From CBDATA01 sp965215615 (lineage in GTDB: Bacteria > Acidobacteriota > Vicinamibacteria > Marinacidobacterales > Marinacidobacteraceae), in NCBI GenBank assembly GCA_965215615.1, contig OZ244068.1, positions 248,001-312,000 on the forward strand: 64,000 nt of DNA. Direction: 5' to 3'. The translations under genes were made by a program, and so were the position numbers. Below, piece by piece: positions 24,325-33,002 of the stretch (position 1 is its first letter; each line of letters opens with the position of its first letter). The notes beneath the pieces were generated by a model. That model made no database searches, was not told the DNA's origin, and saw only the letters and a program-made list of their open reading frames with translations.

Positions 24325-25470
24325 TTATCGCGAATCCGAATCCGTCTCCAACAGTTCCTCCCGGTAGGGGAAGAGCGCCGGCGTCCCTCCGGTGTGGATG
24401 AAAACCACCGTGTCTTCGGGGCCGAGTTCGCCGCGGGCGATGAGATCGAGCAGCCCCGCCATCGCCTTGCCGGTATAGACCGGGTCGAGCAGCAGGCCTT
24501 CGGTCCGGGCGACCTGCGAGATGGCGCGGACGATGTCCTCGTTCAGGATGCCGTAGCCCTCGCCGACATAGTCGTCCCGTACCAGCACGTCTTCGGGCCG
24601 GATTTCGACTTCGAGGCCCATCGTCTCCACCGTTTCGCGGGCGATGGCGAGCACGTTCGCCTCGCTCGCCTCCTTGGCACTGCCGGTCGATATCCCGATC
24701 ACCCGGACTTCCGACGCGAGCGCCCGCGCCCCCACCACGAAGCCCGCTTGGGTGCTCCCCGAACCGGAAGCGTGGACGATGTGAGTGGGCCGGATGCCCA
24801 TCTCCTGCGCCTGGGCCATCAGCTCCCGGAACGCCTCGGCGTAGGCCACAGCTCCGAGCGGGCGATCCATCGAGTGTCCGGTCCGCGAACCACCGACCGC
24901 GACCACATACGGCGTGCGCCCGGCGGCGATCTCTTCCGCCGCGATCTGCTCCACCGCCGCTTCCCGGTCGCCGTCCGGTTCGAGGATGCGAACATCGGCA
25001 TCCAGCAGCCGGTCGAGCAGCAGGTTCCCGTCCGCCGGACTCACCGACTGGTGTTCGCCCCACTGGTGTTCGCCCTGTTGCAGCACGAGGATCGGCTGCA
25101 TCCCGAGACGGCGGGCCCCGGCGGCGGTCATCCGCGCCCAGTTGGACTGGACTCCCGCCCAGGTGAGGACCGAGTCGCTCCCCTTGTCCACCGCATCGGC
25201 GAGGATGAACTCCAGCTTCCGCGCCTTGTTGCCGCCGAACGCGAGACCGGTCAGATCCTCGCGCTTCACGAAAAGACGCGGCCCGCCGAGCTCGGCGGCG
25301 AGCGCCGGCATCTCTTCGAGCGGGGTCGGCAGGTGGGCGATCTCCACCCGCGAAAATGCCGCGACCGACCGGTCGAATTCGGCCAGCGGATCGGCTGCTT
25401 CGGGGGCCGGTTCGGGAGAGCCGCAGCCGAAAAACAGGGAGAGGAGGAGAAGGGAGCGGGGCGTTCGCAT
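24325..25470 (-). CDS. PLP-dependent D-cysteine desulfhydrase/ACC-deaminase-like enzyme with lipoprotein signal
   Basis: 381 residues from ATG 25470. The N-terminus MRTPRSLLLLSLFFGCGSPE has a lipoprotein signal with the lipobox-like LFFGC (Cys16), followed by an acidic/proline linker. The enzyme part keeps the PLP lysine (GLAFGGNKARKLEFIL, about K82), TWAGVQSNWARMTAAGA and HASGSGSTQAGFVVGA, and shares long identical stretches with the cytoplasmic paralogue at 16118-17191. A seven-residue duplication-like insert (GEHQWGEHQ) follows the first domain. Export of a folded-cofactor enzyme on a lipid anchor is unusual. It is divergent from the Nudix gene. Confidence 0.82.
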   Translation of the reverse strand: MRTPRSLLLLSLFFGCGSPEPAPEAADPLAEFDRSVAAFSRVEIAHLPTPLEEMPALAAELGGPRLFVKREDLTGLAFGGNKARKLEFILADAVDKGSDSVLTWAGVQSNWARMTAAGARRLGMQPILVLQQGEHQWGEHQSVSPADGNLLLDRLLDADVRILEPDGDREAAVEQIAAEEIAAGRTPYVVAVGGSRTGHSMDRPLGAVAYAEAFRELMAQAQEMGIRPTHIVHASGSGSTQAGFVVGARALASEVRVIGISTGSAKEASEANVLAIARETVETMGLEVEIRPEDVLVRDDYVGEGYGILNEDIVRAISQVARTEGLLLDPVYTGKAMAGLLDLIARGELGPEDTVVFIHTGGTPALFPYREELLETDSDSR

Positions 25471-25510
25471 CGGTGCATGCAAGCAGATCGGCAGCTAGAC
25501 TCGCCGGGAC

Positions 25511-26074
25511 ATGCAGGAAAGCAGAAAAGAATCGGTAGTGCGTTCTGGTTTGACCGTGTTTCGTGGGCGGTTGCTCGCGGTGGATGTGGATCGGGTCCGG
25601 GAACCACGGCTTCAGGGAGGCGAGGGACCTGAGGTGCGCCGCGAAGTGGTGCGACACCCGGGTGCGGTCGCCATCGTCCCGGTGGCGAAAGGAGACCGCA
25701 TCGTGATGGTTCGCCAGTATCGCTACGCCGTGGAGGAATTTCTCCTGGAGCTGCCGGCCGGCACCCGGGAGCCGGGGGAAACGCCGGAGCAGACGGCCGT
25801 CCGCGAGCTGGGCGAGGAAACCGGCTACTGCGCGACCGCAGTCACTCCGCTCGCCACCGTCTTCACCGCTCCCGGCTTTTGCGACGAGGCACTCAGCGTT
25901 TTTCTCGGCACCGGACTGATTGCGGGGCCCTCGCATCCGGATCAGGGCGAAGACATCGAAGTGGTTCACGTCCCGTTCGATTCGGCGGTCTCGATGCTGG
26001 TCGAAGGGGCGTTCCGGGATGCCAAAACCATCGCCGGACTCGGTCAGTTCTTCCTTCGGAGGAGGCTCGAGTGA
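25511..26074 (+). CDS. Nudix hydrolase, ADP-ribose pyrophosphatase-like
   Basis: 187 residues. The Nudix box is complete at residues 84-106, GTREPGETPEQTAVRELGEE then TGY (Gx5Ex7REUxEExGU). The preceding VVRHPGAVAIVPVAKGDRIVMVRQYRYAVEEFLLELPAG and the later APGFCDEALSVFLGTGL are typical for the ADP-ribose pyrophosphatase subgroup (NudF-like). Starts at ATG 25511; its stop overlaps the TlpA-like gene as GTGA. Confidence 0.88.
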   Translation: MQESRKESVVRSGLTVFRGRLLAVDVDRVREPRLQGGEGPEVRREVVRHPGAVAIVPVAKGDRIVMVRQYRYAVEEFLLELPAGTREPGETPEQTAVRELGEETGYCATAVTPLATVFTAPGFCDEALSVFLGTGLIAGPSHPDQGEDIEVVHVPFDSAVSMLVEGAFRDAKTIAGLGQFFLRRRLE

Positions 26075-26571
26075 ACCGGCTGGCGGCCGTCGCCCTGCTG
26101 CTCGGGGCGGTGCTCTCCGGCTGCGCCGAGCGTCCCGGGACACCGCGTCCCGGCGAGCCGGCACCCGACTTCGAACTCACGGACCTCGAAGGCACTCCCC
26201 ATGCGCTCGCCGACTTTCGCGGCGAGGTGGTCGTGCTCAACTTCTGGGCCACCTGGTGCCCGCCGTGCGTCGAAGAGATGCCTTCGCTCCAGCGTCTCGA
26301 AGACACGCTGGGAGAGCGCGGACTCCGGGTGGTGGCCGTTTCGGTGGATGAGCGGCTCGCCGACGTTCCCGACTTCGTCGAAGACCACCGGCTGCGGTTT
26401 CTGGTGCTCCACGATCTCGGCAAGCGCGTCTCCCGCCGGTGGGACGTGTTCCAGTTCCCCGAAACCTGGATCGTGCGCCGCGACGGAACCCTGGCATCGC
26501 ACATCGTCGGAGCGCGCGACTGGGCGGCCCCGCAGTCCCTCGAAGTGTTCTCGCACCTGCTCGACGACTGA
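26071..26571 (+). CDS. TlpA/ResA-like thioredoxin-fold lipoprotein
   Basis: 166 residues. Signal with lipobox VLSGC (Cys18), then PDFELTDLEGTPHALADFRGEVVVLNFWATWCPPCVEEMPSLQ with the CPPC active site at residues 63-66 and a cis-proline in QFPETWIV. This is a membrane-tethered periplasmic thiol-disulfide reductase, as used for keeping apocytochrome c cysteines reduced; the ccm genes are 10 kb away, so that link is only a possibility. GTG 26071 overlaps the Nudix stop. Confidence 0.9.
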   Translation: MNRLAAVALLLGAVLSGCAERPGTPRPGEPAPDFELTDLEGTPHALADFRGEVVVLNFWATWCPPCVEEMPSLQRLEDTLGERGLRVVAVSVDERLADVPDFVEDHRLRFLVLHDLGKRVSRRWDVFQFPETWIVRRDGTLASHIVGARDWAAPQSLEVFSHLLDD

Positions 26572-26604
26572 TTGCTAGAATTTCCGGCCGCCGGGAGAAA
26601 GCCC

Positions 26605-26931
26605 TTGAAACTCGACACCGAAAGCCCATTCCTTCAGGTGAACGCCGTCGCGCAGCGCGCACGCCAGTTGATCGTGGGTGCCACGGCCCGCGTCAGGACC
26701 GATTCCCGCCAGCCGACAGCCATCGCCCTGCGGGAGCTGCGAGCCGGCTCCATAGACGTTCTCGATCCGGATGAAGCCAAGGAGATGCTCACCCAGGAAG
26801 CCGAGGCGGCTCCGGAAGAGGATCGCGCCGCCACGGAAGCGGCCCGGGTCGCCTTCGACGAGATGTGGGCCGACCGCCAAGCCGGGGGAGAGGCGGGAAG
26901 CGCCGACGAAACCCCGAAATCCGAAGAGTAG
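26605..26931 (+). CDS. rpoZ: RNA polymerase omega subunit-like protein
   Basis: 108 residues from TTG 26605, preceded by GGGAG seven bases upstream. The first half (ESPFLQVNAVAQRARQLIVGATARVRTDSRQPTAIALRELRAG) has the omega pattern, in which AQRARQL and ALRE are the conserved helix positions. The second half is acidic and poorly conserved (EAEAAPEEDRAATEAARVAF), as in many omegas. Omega helps beta-prime assembly. The family is short and divergent, so confidence is moderate; an earlier in-frame start at 26572 lies in the tail of the previous gene. Confidence 0.7.
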   Translation: MKLDTESPFLQVNAVAQRARQLIVGATARVRTDSRQPTAIALRELRAGSIDVLDPDEAKEMLTQEAEAAPEEDRAATEAARVAFDEMWADRQAGGEAGSADETPKSEE

Positions 26932-26940
26932 GACGGCCGG

Positions 26941-28185
26941 TCAGCGATCGTCCGGAACCGGGCGGGAGCCTTCGGGCGCGCCTTCCGGCCACGGGGTCCG
27001 TCGCAGCTTTCCGGCCCAGTCCTCGAGCACTTCGTCCCCGCCGAACTGCCGGACGCGGGTGTAATCGAAAAGCGCCCGCTCCCGGTCGCCCATCCCGTCG
27101 CGGGCGTTGCCGCGACGGAAGTGGAGCACGACCCGCGTATCGGGGGCCGGGGAGGATTCAAGGCCCGCAGTCAGCACCTGCTCGGCTTCTTCCCATTTCT
27201 CCTCGTAAAGCCAGGTCTCGCCGAGCCGCAGCTCGGGCAGGCCGGGCGGAGCCAGGTGGTAGTTGCCGAAGCCGGAATCCCGCTTCTCGATGACTTCGAG
27301 CAGTTCTTCGCGGGCTCTTTGGGTCTCCCCCAGATAAATGAGAATGCCGGCCTCCTCGAGGGCGTAATCCGGATTCCGGGGAAAGGCCTCGCGGAGCTCG
27401 CGGATGGCTTCGAGTGCCTGCTCGGTCCGATCCTCCCGCTGCAAGAACAGCGCGAGCGTCCAAAGCGCCCCCCACTTGGAGCGCCGGCCCTCTTCGGCGG
27501 TGCGGGCGAGCCACTCCAGTCCGCGCTCCTTGTCGCCCCGCATCCCGAACACGAAGGCGACCATCCGGAGCGCTCGCGGCAGGGTGGCGACCGCGTAGTC
27601 CTGCGCGCCCGGCACCTGGTAGGCATCCGTGAACTCCGGATGCACCGAGACCACTTCGCGATGCAGTTCCGCCGCTTTCCGAATCAACCGCGCCGACCTG
27701 AAGTAGCTTCGCTCCATGGAGGTGCTCCAGGCGGATGCCAGCGACTCGACCGCGCCGAGGTAGTAGGTAGGGACCGGATCGCCGGGATTCCGCTCGCGGG
27801 CTTCTTCGGACAGCCGTCTCGCCTCCCCGATGCGTTCTTCGAAGAACGCCGCTTCTTCTTCACTGACTTCGGGAGTCCGGGACTGGGACCAGTACCGGTC
27901 GCTCCGGTGCGAATCGCCCCGCATGACCCCGCCCTGCTGCGCGAGCCGCAGCCAGAGGGTCACCGCCTCGCCGTAGGGGCCACCGGCGAAGTCGGGGAAC
28001 CGCTCTCCGAGATCCCGGAACGCCTGGTCCGCTTCCTCGAAGTCGTAGTTGTAGAGAAAGGCGTACCCCACCTCTTCGAGGCGCAGCTGCTCTTCGGCTT
28101 CGTCCACCGACTGCGCGTGGAGGTCCCCCGTGGCCAGAACGAGGACGGCGGCGAAGCCGGTAACGAGGGATCTGCGAGTAGGCAC
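26941..28185 (-). CDS. Exported tetratricopeptide-repeat protein
   Basis: 414 residues. Signal peptide MPTRRSLVTGFAAVLVLATGDLHA then QSVDEAEEQ. TPR-like helices run through the protein (YNYDFEEADQAFRDLGERFPD, AAELHREVVSVHPEFTDAY, EQALEAIRELREAFPRNPDYALEEAG, EEKWEEAEQVLTAGLE). No catalytic motif. Probably a periplasmic scaffold. GTG start at 28185, divergent from the M24 peptidase gene 66 bases away; it ends just after the omega-like gene tail-to-tail. Confidence 0.8.
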   Translation of the reverse strand: MPTRRSLVTGFAAVLVLATGDLHAQSVDEAEEQLRLEEVGYAFLYNYDFEEADQAFRDLGERFPDFAGGPYGEAVTLWLRLAQQGGVMRGDSHRSDRYWSQSRTPEVSEEEAAFFEERIGEARRLSEEARERNPGDPVPTYYLGAVESLASAWSTSMERSYFRSARLIRKAAELHREVVSVHPEFTDAYQVPGAQDYAVATLPRALRMVAFVFGMRGDKERGLEWLARTAEEGRRSKWGALWTLALFLQREDRTEQALEAIRELREAFPRNPDYALEEAGILIYLGETQRAREELLEVIEKRDSGFGNYHLAPPGLPELRLGETWLYEEKWEEAEQVLTAGLESSPAPDTRVVLHFRRGNARDGMGDRERALFDYTRVRQFGGDEVLEDWAGKLRRTPWPEGAPEGSRPVPDDR

Positions 28186-28251
28186 GGGCTTATCCTGCCA
28201 CGAGTCGGAGGCTCACGCTGCTGGCTACCCTTTTCCCGAGGAGGTTTCCCC

Positions 28252-29562
28252 ATGATTCGTTTTCTGTTCGCCGTACCCATCCTTCTGCTCCTGTTGGCCC
28301 CGGCAGAGGCCGATGCCAAGACCGAGGCGCGGGTCCGCTGGGAGCGGATGTGCCAGATCCGCGCTGACAAGTTCGACCTGATCCTTCCCGCGGCCATGCG
28401 GGAAAACGGGATCGACATGTGGGTCACGGTCATGAAGGAGGGATACCGCGATCCGCTCTGGGAGGATCTCGGGCATGGATACGTGGGAAGCACCGGGTAC
28501 ATCATCTTCACCGACCGGGGAGATGGTCGGATCGAGCGGGTCGCCATCGGGGTCACCGGCTACAGGATCGAGAAGTGCGGTGTCTATGACCAGGTGGTCG
28601 GGAGTGCCGATCTCGCCGCCTTCGTCCGCGAGCGTGATCCGGAGCGGATCGGAGTCAACATGTCCCGCAGCATCGGTGCCGCCGACGGGCTCTCGCACAC
28701 GAGCTGGCTCCACCTGCGCGAGATGCTCGGCGAGCCCTACGCGGAAAGGCTGGTCTCGGCCGAGAAGCTGATCTCCGATTTCCGCTCCCGACGGGTCGCA
28801 AGCGAGATCGTGGCCTTCGGAGAGGCGGGCGAGTGGTCGCGGAGGCTCGCCGAGCGCGCCTTCTCGAACGAAGTCATCACGCCGGGGGTCACCGCGCTCG
28901 AGGACGTGGCGTGGTGGCTCCAGCAAAAGCTCCTCGAGAACGGCTTCGGATCGTCGTTCGGCCTGCCCTCGATCTACATCACCGGCCCCGAAGGCATCGA
29001 AGACACCTCGAACGAACGGATCATCCAGCGCGGCGACTTGCTGATGATCGACTGGGGAGTCGGCTACCTGAACTTCTACACCGACATGAAGCGCATCGCC
29101 TACGTGCTGAAGGAGGGGGAAACCGCAGCCCCGCCCGGTATCCAGAACGCCTTCGACCGGGGGCGCGCCGCGCGCGACGTGATCCGTCGGACGATCCGGC
29201 CGGGTCCGACCGCCGGGGCGATGCTGGAGCAGCTCGGCGTGGCGCTCACCGAAGCCGGGTTCCAGATGATCGAGTTCAACCAGCCCACCGACGACGACAC
29301 CACCGACATCGTGGTCGGCTGCCATTCGGTCGGGAACCTCGGCCACGGGATCGGCCCTTCGATCGCCTGGTTCAACCCGACCCGGCTGGAATACGAGATC
29401 GTCCCCACCAACATGTTCGCGATCGAGCTCTTCGCGTACACCAAGGCGGAGGAATTCGGCGGCGCGAAGGTGCGCATCCCCCTCGAAGACGATGCCATCG
29501 TGACCGAGCGCGGCGTGGAGTGGTTCTACCCGGCGAACGACCGCATCCTGCTGGTCCGGTGA
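28252..29562 (+). CDS. Exported M24-family metallopeptidase (Xaa-Pro aminopeptidase-like)
   Basis: 436 residues. ATG 28252 follows GGAGG by seven bases and gives a signal peptide (IRFLFAVPILLLLLAPAEADA). The C-terminal pita-bread domain has GDLLMIDWGVGYLNFYTDMKRIAY (metal Asp pair positions), GHGIGPS (metal His), and late glutamates NMFAIELFA. Several positions around the first metal Asp pair differ from classical DxG (DWG is present), so catalysis is likely but substrate is unclear. Its stop overlaps the arginase gene as GTGA, suggesting shared expression for peptide/arginine use. Confidence 0.82.
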   Translation: MIRFLFAVPILLLLLAPAEADAKTEARVRWERMCQIRADKFDLILPAAMRENGIDMWVTVMKEGYRDPLWEDLGHGYVGSTGYIIFTDRGDGRIERVAIGVTGYRIEKCGVYDQVVGSADLAAFVRERDPERIGVNMSRSIGAADGLSHTSWLHLREMLGEPYAERLVSAEKLISDFRSRRVASEIVAFGEAGEWSRRLAERAFSNEVITPGVTALEDVAWWLQQKLLENGFGSSFGLPSIYITGPEGIEDTSNERIIQRGDLLMIDWGVGYLNFYTDMKRIAYVLKEGETAAPPGIQNAFDRGRAARDVIRRTIRPGPTAGAMLEQLGVALTEAGFQMIEFNQPTDDDTTDIVVGCHSVGNLGHGIGPSIAWFNPTRLEYEIVPTNMFAIELFAYTKAEEFGGAKVRIPLEDDAIVTERGVEWFYPANDRILLVR

Positions 29563-30521
29563 CCACCCGACCTCCGGTTCGCATCCTCGGCGTCCCGCTC
29601 GACCTCGGCGCCGGCCGTCGCGGCGTGGACATGGGGCCTTCCGCGATCCGGAATGCCCGGGTGGTGGAAGCGCTCCGGGCGCTCGAATTCGATGTCCGGG
29701 ACGAGGGGGACATCCCGACACCGGTGGTGGAAACCCTCTCCGACCAGACCGATCCGCGAGCGCGCCACCTTCCTGAAATCGTCGGGGTTCTCGAAGAGCT
29801 CGCCGTCCGGGTCCGGCGCATTCGCGAATCCGGAGGCATCCCGGTCGTCCTCGGCGGCGATCACTCGATCGCGCACGGAACCGTCTCCGGGATGACGGAC
29901 CCCGGCGCGCCGCCGGGCGAACTCGGCCTCGTCTGGGTGGATGCCCACCTCGACGCGCACACTTCGGAGACGACACCGAGCGGCAACGTCCACGGGATGC
30001 CGGTGGCAGCGATCTTCGGCCGCGGCCCCGACATCTTCACGAAGATCGGAGGCTTCCCGGCCGGCGCGCCGCGCATCCGTCCCGCCAACCTGACCCAGAT
30101 CGGGATCCGGAGCGTGGACGCGGGCGAAGCGCATCTCCCCGCCGAGCTCGGATTCCGCGTCTTCACCATGGAGGAAGTGGATCGGCGGGGCATCCATCCG
30201 GTGGTGGAGGACGCGGTCGGATGCGCGCTCGACGGAACGCGGGGCTTCCATCTCAGCATCGACATGGACGCGCTGGACCCGGATGTTGCGCCCGGCGTGG
30301 GAACCCCGGCGACCGGAGGCCTGACCTACCGGGAGGCGCACACCCTGATGGAGTGCGTGGCGGCGAGCGGCGGCCTGCGGTCGCTCGAGATCGCGGAGGT
30401 GAACCCGACCCTCGATGTCCGCAACCGGACTGCGCGCCTCGCGGTCGAACTCATCGCCTCCGCCTTCGGGAAGCGCACGCTTCCCTACGCCGGGACGGGA
30501 CGTTCCGGCTCGCCGAGGTAG
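29559..30521 (+). CDS. rocF: Arginase-family ureohydrolase, probably arginase
   Basis: 320 residues from GTG 29559. Motifs in order: GVPLDLGAGRRGVDMGPSAIRNA, VLGGDHSIAHGTVSG (Mn ligand His), WVDAHLDAHTSETTPSGNVHGMPVA (Mn ligands DAHxD) and SIDMDALDPDVAPGVGTPATGGL. The GNVHGMPVA loop is the arginase form rather than agmatinase. Cleaves arginine to ornithine and urea. It overlaps the exported peptidase upstream and its last 37 bases overlap the convergent citrate synthase gene. Confidence 0.9.
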   Translation: MTTRPPVRILGVPLDLGAGRRGVDMGPSAIRNARVVEALRALEFDVRDEGDIPTPVVETLSDQTDPRARHLPEIVGVLEELAVRVRRIRESGGIPVVLGGDHSIAHGTVSGMTDPGAPPGELGLVWVDAHLDAHTSETTPSGNVHGMPVAAIFGRGPDIFTKIGGFPAGAPRIRPANLTQIGIRSVDAGEAHLPAELGFRVFTMEEVDRRGIHPVVEDAVGCALDGTRGFHLSIDMDALDPDVAPGVGTPATGGLTYREAHTLMECVAASGGLRSLEIAEVNPTLDVRNRTARLAVELIASAFGKRTLPYAGTGRSGSPR

Positions 30522-31795
30522 AGCTGCTTGGGGCGGGCGATCTTCTGCTCGCGATCCTCGAGCATCTCCTGCCATTGGGCGAGCCAGCCGGAGACGCGGG
30601 GGACCGCGAAGAGGACGGTAAAGAGCTCCTTCGGAAAGCCGAGCGCCTCGTAGATGATCCCGGAGTAGAAGTCCACGTTCGGGTAGAGGCGGCGCTTCAC
30701 GAAGTACTCCTCCTGAAGGGCGATGCGCTCGAGCTCCAGGGCGATCTCGATCTTCGGGTTGCGGCCGGTGATGTCGAAGACTTCGTAAGCGGTGCGCTTG
30801 ATGATCCGGGCGCGCGGGTCGTAACTCTTATAGACCCGGTGGCCGAAGCCCATCAGCCGGCGTTCCCCGGAGCGGACACTCTCGAGGAACGCGGGAACCC
30901 GGTCCTTCGTCCCGATTTCGTCGAGCATCCGCAGCACCGCCTCGTTCGCGCCCCCGTGGAGCGGGCCGAAAAGGGCGGCGGCGGCGGCGCAGGTCGAAAC
31001 ATAGGGATCCGCCTCCGAACTTCCCACGCCCCGCATCGCCGAAGCGGAGCAGTTCTGCTCGTGGTCGGCGTGGAGGACGAACAGGACATCCATCGCCCGG
31101 GCGAGCGCCGGGTTGATCTCCGGCTCCCGGCCGTCGCTGCCGAACACCATGTTCAGGAAGTTCTCCGGCAGGCTTAGCTCCGGACGCGGGGCCACCGGAG
31201 GGAGCCCCTGGTTGCGGCGGTGCGCCATGGCAGCCAGCACCGGTGCCTTCGCGATGAGCCGACGGATCTGGAGCGCGCGGTTTTCCGGGTCACGGACCTG
31301 CTTCGACTCCGGATAGGCGGCGGCGAGGCCGGCGAGCAGCGCCATGAACATCGTCATGGGGTGTGCACCCACCGCAAACCCGTCGAGCATCTCGGGGAGC
31401 GGTGACGGAATCTCCCGGCTTCCCGCGATCTCTTTCGCCCAGGCGGCACTCTCGGCCGCGGTCGGGAGCTCGCCGCGCAGCAGCAGCCAGGCCACTTCGA
31501 GATAGGTCGCGGTCTCGGCGATCTGATCGATGGGATATCCGCGGTAGCGGAGGATGCCCTTTTCCCCGTCGATGTAGGTGATCCGGCTCACGCAGGCCGC
31601 GGTGTTCTTGTACGCCGGGTCGTAGGTCGAAAGGCCCGGATCATCGGGGCCGGCTCGCAGCGCGAGCAGTTCGGTCGCCCGGATCGCGCCGTTCTCGATG
31701 GGTATCCGATGCCGCGCGCCGGTCCGGGAATCGATGATCTGAAGAACTTCGGCTCCGGCGAGGTCGTCTTCGGGTTGGGATGGTTGCTCGGTCAA
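30485..31795 (-). CDS. gltA: Citrate synthase
   Basis: 436 residues, the hexameric bacterial type. STYDPAYKNTAACVSRITYIDGEKGILRYRGYPIDQIAE near the N-terminus; the catalytic centre is in LHADHEQNCSASAMRGVGSSEADPYVSTCAAAAALFGPLHGGANE and GFGHRVYKSYDPRARI, and a C-terminal R-containing YSGIIYEALGFP. First enzyme of the citric acid cycle. Start at TTG 31795 (LTEQPSQPEDD) without a good ribosome site; no better start is nearby. The frame upstream overlaps the divergent oxidoreductase and is not used. Confidence 0.95.
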   Translation of the reverse strand: MTEQPSQPEDDLAGAEVLQIIDSRTGARHRIPIENGAIRATELLALRAGPDDPGLSTYDPAYKNTAACVSRITYIDGEKGILRYRGYPIDQIAETATYLEVAWLLLRGELPTAAESAAWAKEIAGSREIPSPLPEMLDGFAVGAHPMTMFMALLAGLAAAYPESKQVRDPENRALQIRRLIAKAPVLAAMAHRRNQGLPPVAPRPELSLPENFLNMVFGSDGREPEINPALARAMDVLFVLHADHEQNCSASAMRGVGSSEADPYVSTCAAAAALFGPLHGGANEAVLRMLDEIGTKDRVPAFLESVRSGERRLMGFGHRVYKSYDPRARIIKRTAYEVFDITGRNPKIEIALELERIALQEEYFVKRRLYPNVDFYSGIIYEALGFPKELFTVLFAVPRVSGWLAQWQEMLEDREQKIARPKQLYLGEPERPVPA

Positions 31796-31847
31796 GGGAG
31801 TAATTTTATCCGGTGCCGGCCCTCTCCCCAAGACGCTGTACAGCCCG

Positions 31848-33002
31848 ATGAGTTCCGTCCGACGGGCCGAAGTCGCGATCGTGGGTGGCGGGGTGATCGG
31901 CGCATCCATCGCGGCACACCTCGCGGAGCGAAAGGTCGGCCGGATCGTGGTATTCGAGCGGGAGGAGGCACTCGGAACCGGGTCCACCGCGAAGGCGGCG
32001 GGCGGCGTGCGACTTCAGTTCACGACGGCCGCGAACATCGCGTTCTCGCGGTACTCGATCGAGGAAATCCGCAACTTCCGGGAGCGGGCCGGCGTGGATG
32101 CCGAATTCGTCCAGGACGGGTACCTCTTCCTTCTCGATTCGGAGGAAGATCTGCGGCGATTTTCGGAAACCGCGTCCCGTCAACGGGCGCTCGGCGCGCC
32201 GGTCGAGGTGATCCCCCCGGAGGAGGCGCGCCGGCTTCTGCCCGGGATCGAGACATCGGACCTCGTGGGCACGACCTTCTGTCCGGAGGACGGGGTTGCG
32301 AGCCCGGCGGCGCTCGTGGCCGGATACGGGGCGCTCGCCGGGCGGGCGGGGGTCGAACTCAGGAAAGGATGCGAAGTCACCGAGGCGGCCGCTCGGGGGG
32401 AAGGGTTCGCCCTGGTCGCCGGTGGGGAGCGGTGGGAGTGCGAATGGCTCGTGAACGCCGCCGGTCCCTGGGCGGGTGAAGTGGGGAAGCTCGTCGGGGT
32501 GCGGGTTCCGGTTTCGCCGGTGCGGCGGCAGTTCTTCACCACCGAGCCGCTCGCCTGGGCACCTCGCCGGATGCCGCTCACGATCGACTGGGGGACCGGG
32601 GTCTATATGCACCTCCACAGCGGGGGGATGTTGATCGGCTGCTCGGACGCGGACGAGCCCCCCGGCTTCTCCCAGACACCCGACCTCGATTTCCTCGCCG
32701 GCGTGTGGGAAAACGCGGCGCGCCGGCTGCCGCGGGTCGGCGAGGCCTCGATGAAGTCCCTGAGCGCCGGGCTCTACGAGATCTCTCCCGACCACAACGC
32801 GATCCTCGGCCCGGCCTCGGAGCTTCCCCGGTTCGTCCTCGCAAACGGGTTTTCGGGCCACGGGATGCAGCACGCTCCGGCAGTGGGCCGGGCGATCTCG
32901 GAAGTGATCGTGGACGGCGCGTCGCGGACGCTGGACATCAGCGCGTTCTCGCTCGCGCGCTTCGGGAAGGAGGAGGCCGCGCCGGAAGGCAACGTCATCT
33001 GA
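31848..33002 (+). CDS. FAD-dependent amine/amino-acid oxidase (DAO family)
   Basis: 384 residues. Dinucleotide-binding motif VAIVGGGVIGASIAAHLAER at the N-terminus with acid VVFERE, then GTGSTAKAAGGVR, and C-terminal FAD-side GLYEISPDHNAILGP and GFSGHGMQHAPAVGRAISE. This is the glycine oxidase/sarcosine oxidase superfamily; substrate is not decidable. Possibly also a dehydrogenase using a quinone. ATG 31848 is 52 bases from the divergent citrate synthase start. Converges with and overlaps the Fic gene by eight bases. Confidence 0.87.
   Translation: MSSVRRAEVAIVGGGVIGASIAAHLAERKVGRIVVFEREEALGTGSTAKAAGGVRLQFTTAANIAFSRYSIEEIRNFRERAGVDAEFVQDGYLFLLDSEEDLRRFSETASRQRALGAPVEVIPPEEARRLLPGIETSDLVGTTFCPEDGVASPAALVAGYGALAGRAGVELRKGCEVTEAAARGEGFALVAGGERWECEWLVNAAGPWAGEVGKLVGVRVPVSPVRRQFFTTEPLAWAPRRMPLTIDWGTGVYMHLHSGGMLIGCSDADEPPGFSQTPDLDFLAGVWENAARRLPRVGEASMKSLSAGLYEISPDHNAILGPASELPRFVLANGFSGHGMQHAPAVGRAISEVIVDGASRTLDISAFSLARFGKEEAAPEGNVI

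Noticed and set aside
23964..24401. Plus-strand protein made from the CCATGGTCAA region
   Set aside because: It overlaps the antisense end of the deaminase gene and the ankyrin leader, has no ribosome site, and its repeats come from the DNA motif.
22228..25632. Open frame of 1134 codons on the plus strand across the ankyrin genes and the deaminase
   Set aside because: It is antisense to several well-supported genes and its repeats mirror theirs. GC-rich third positions on the coding strand remove stops from this frame.
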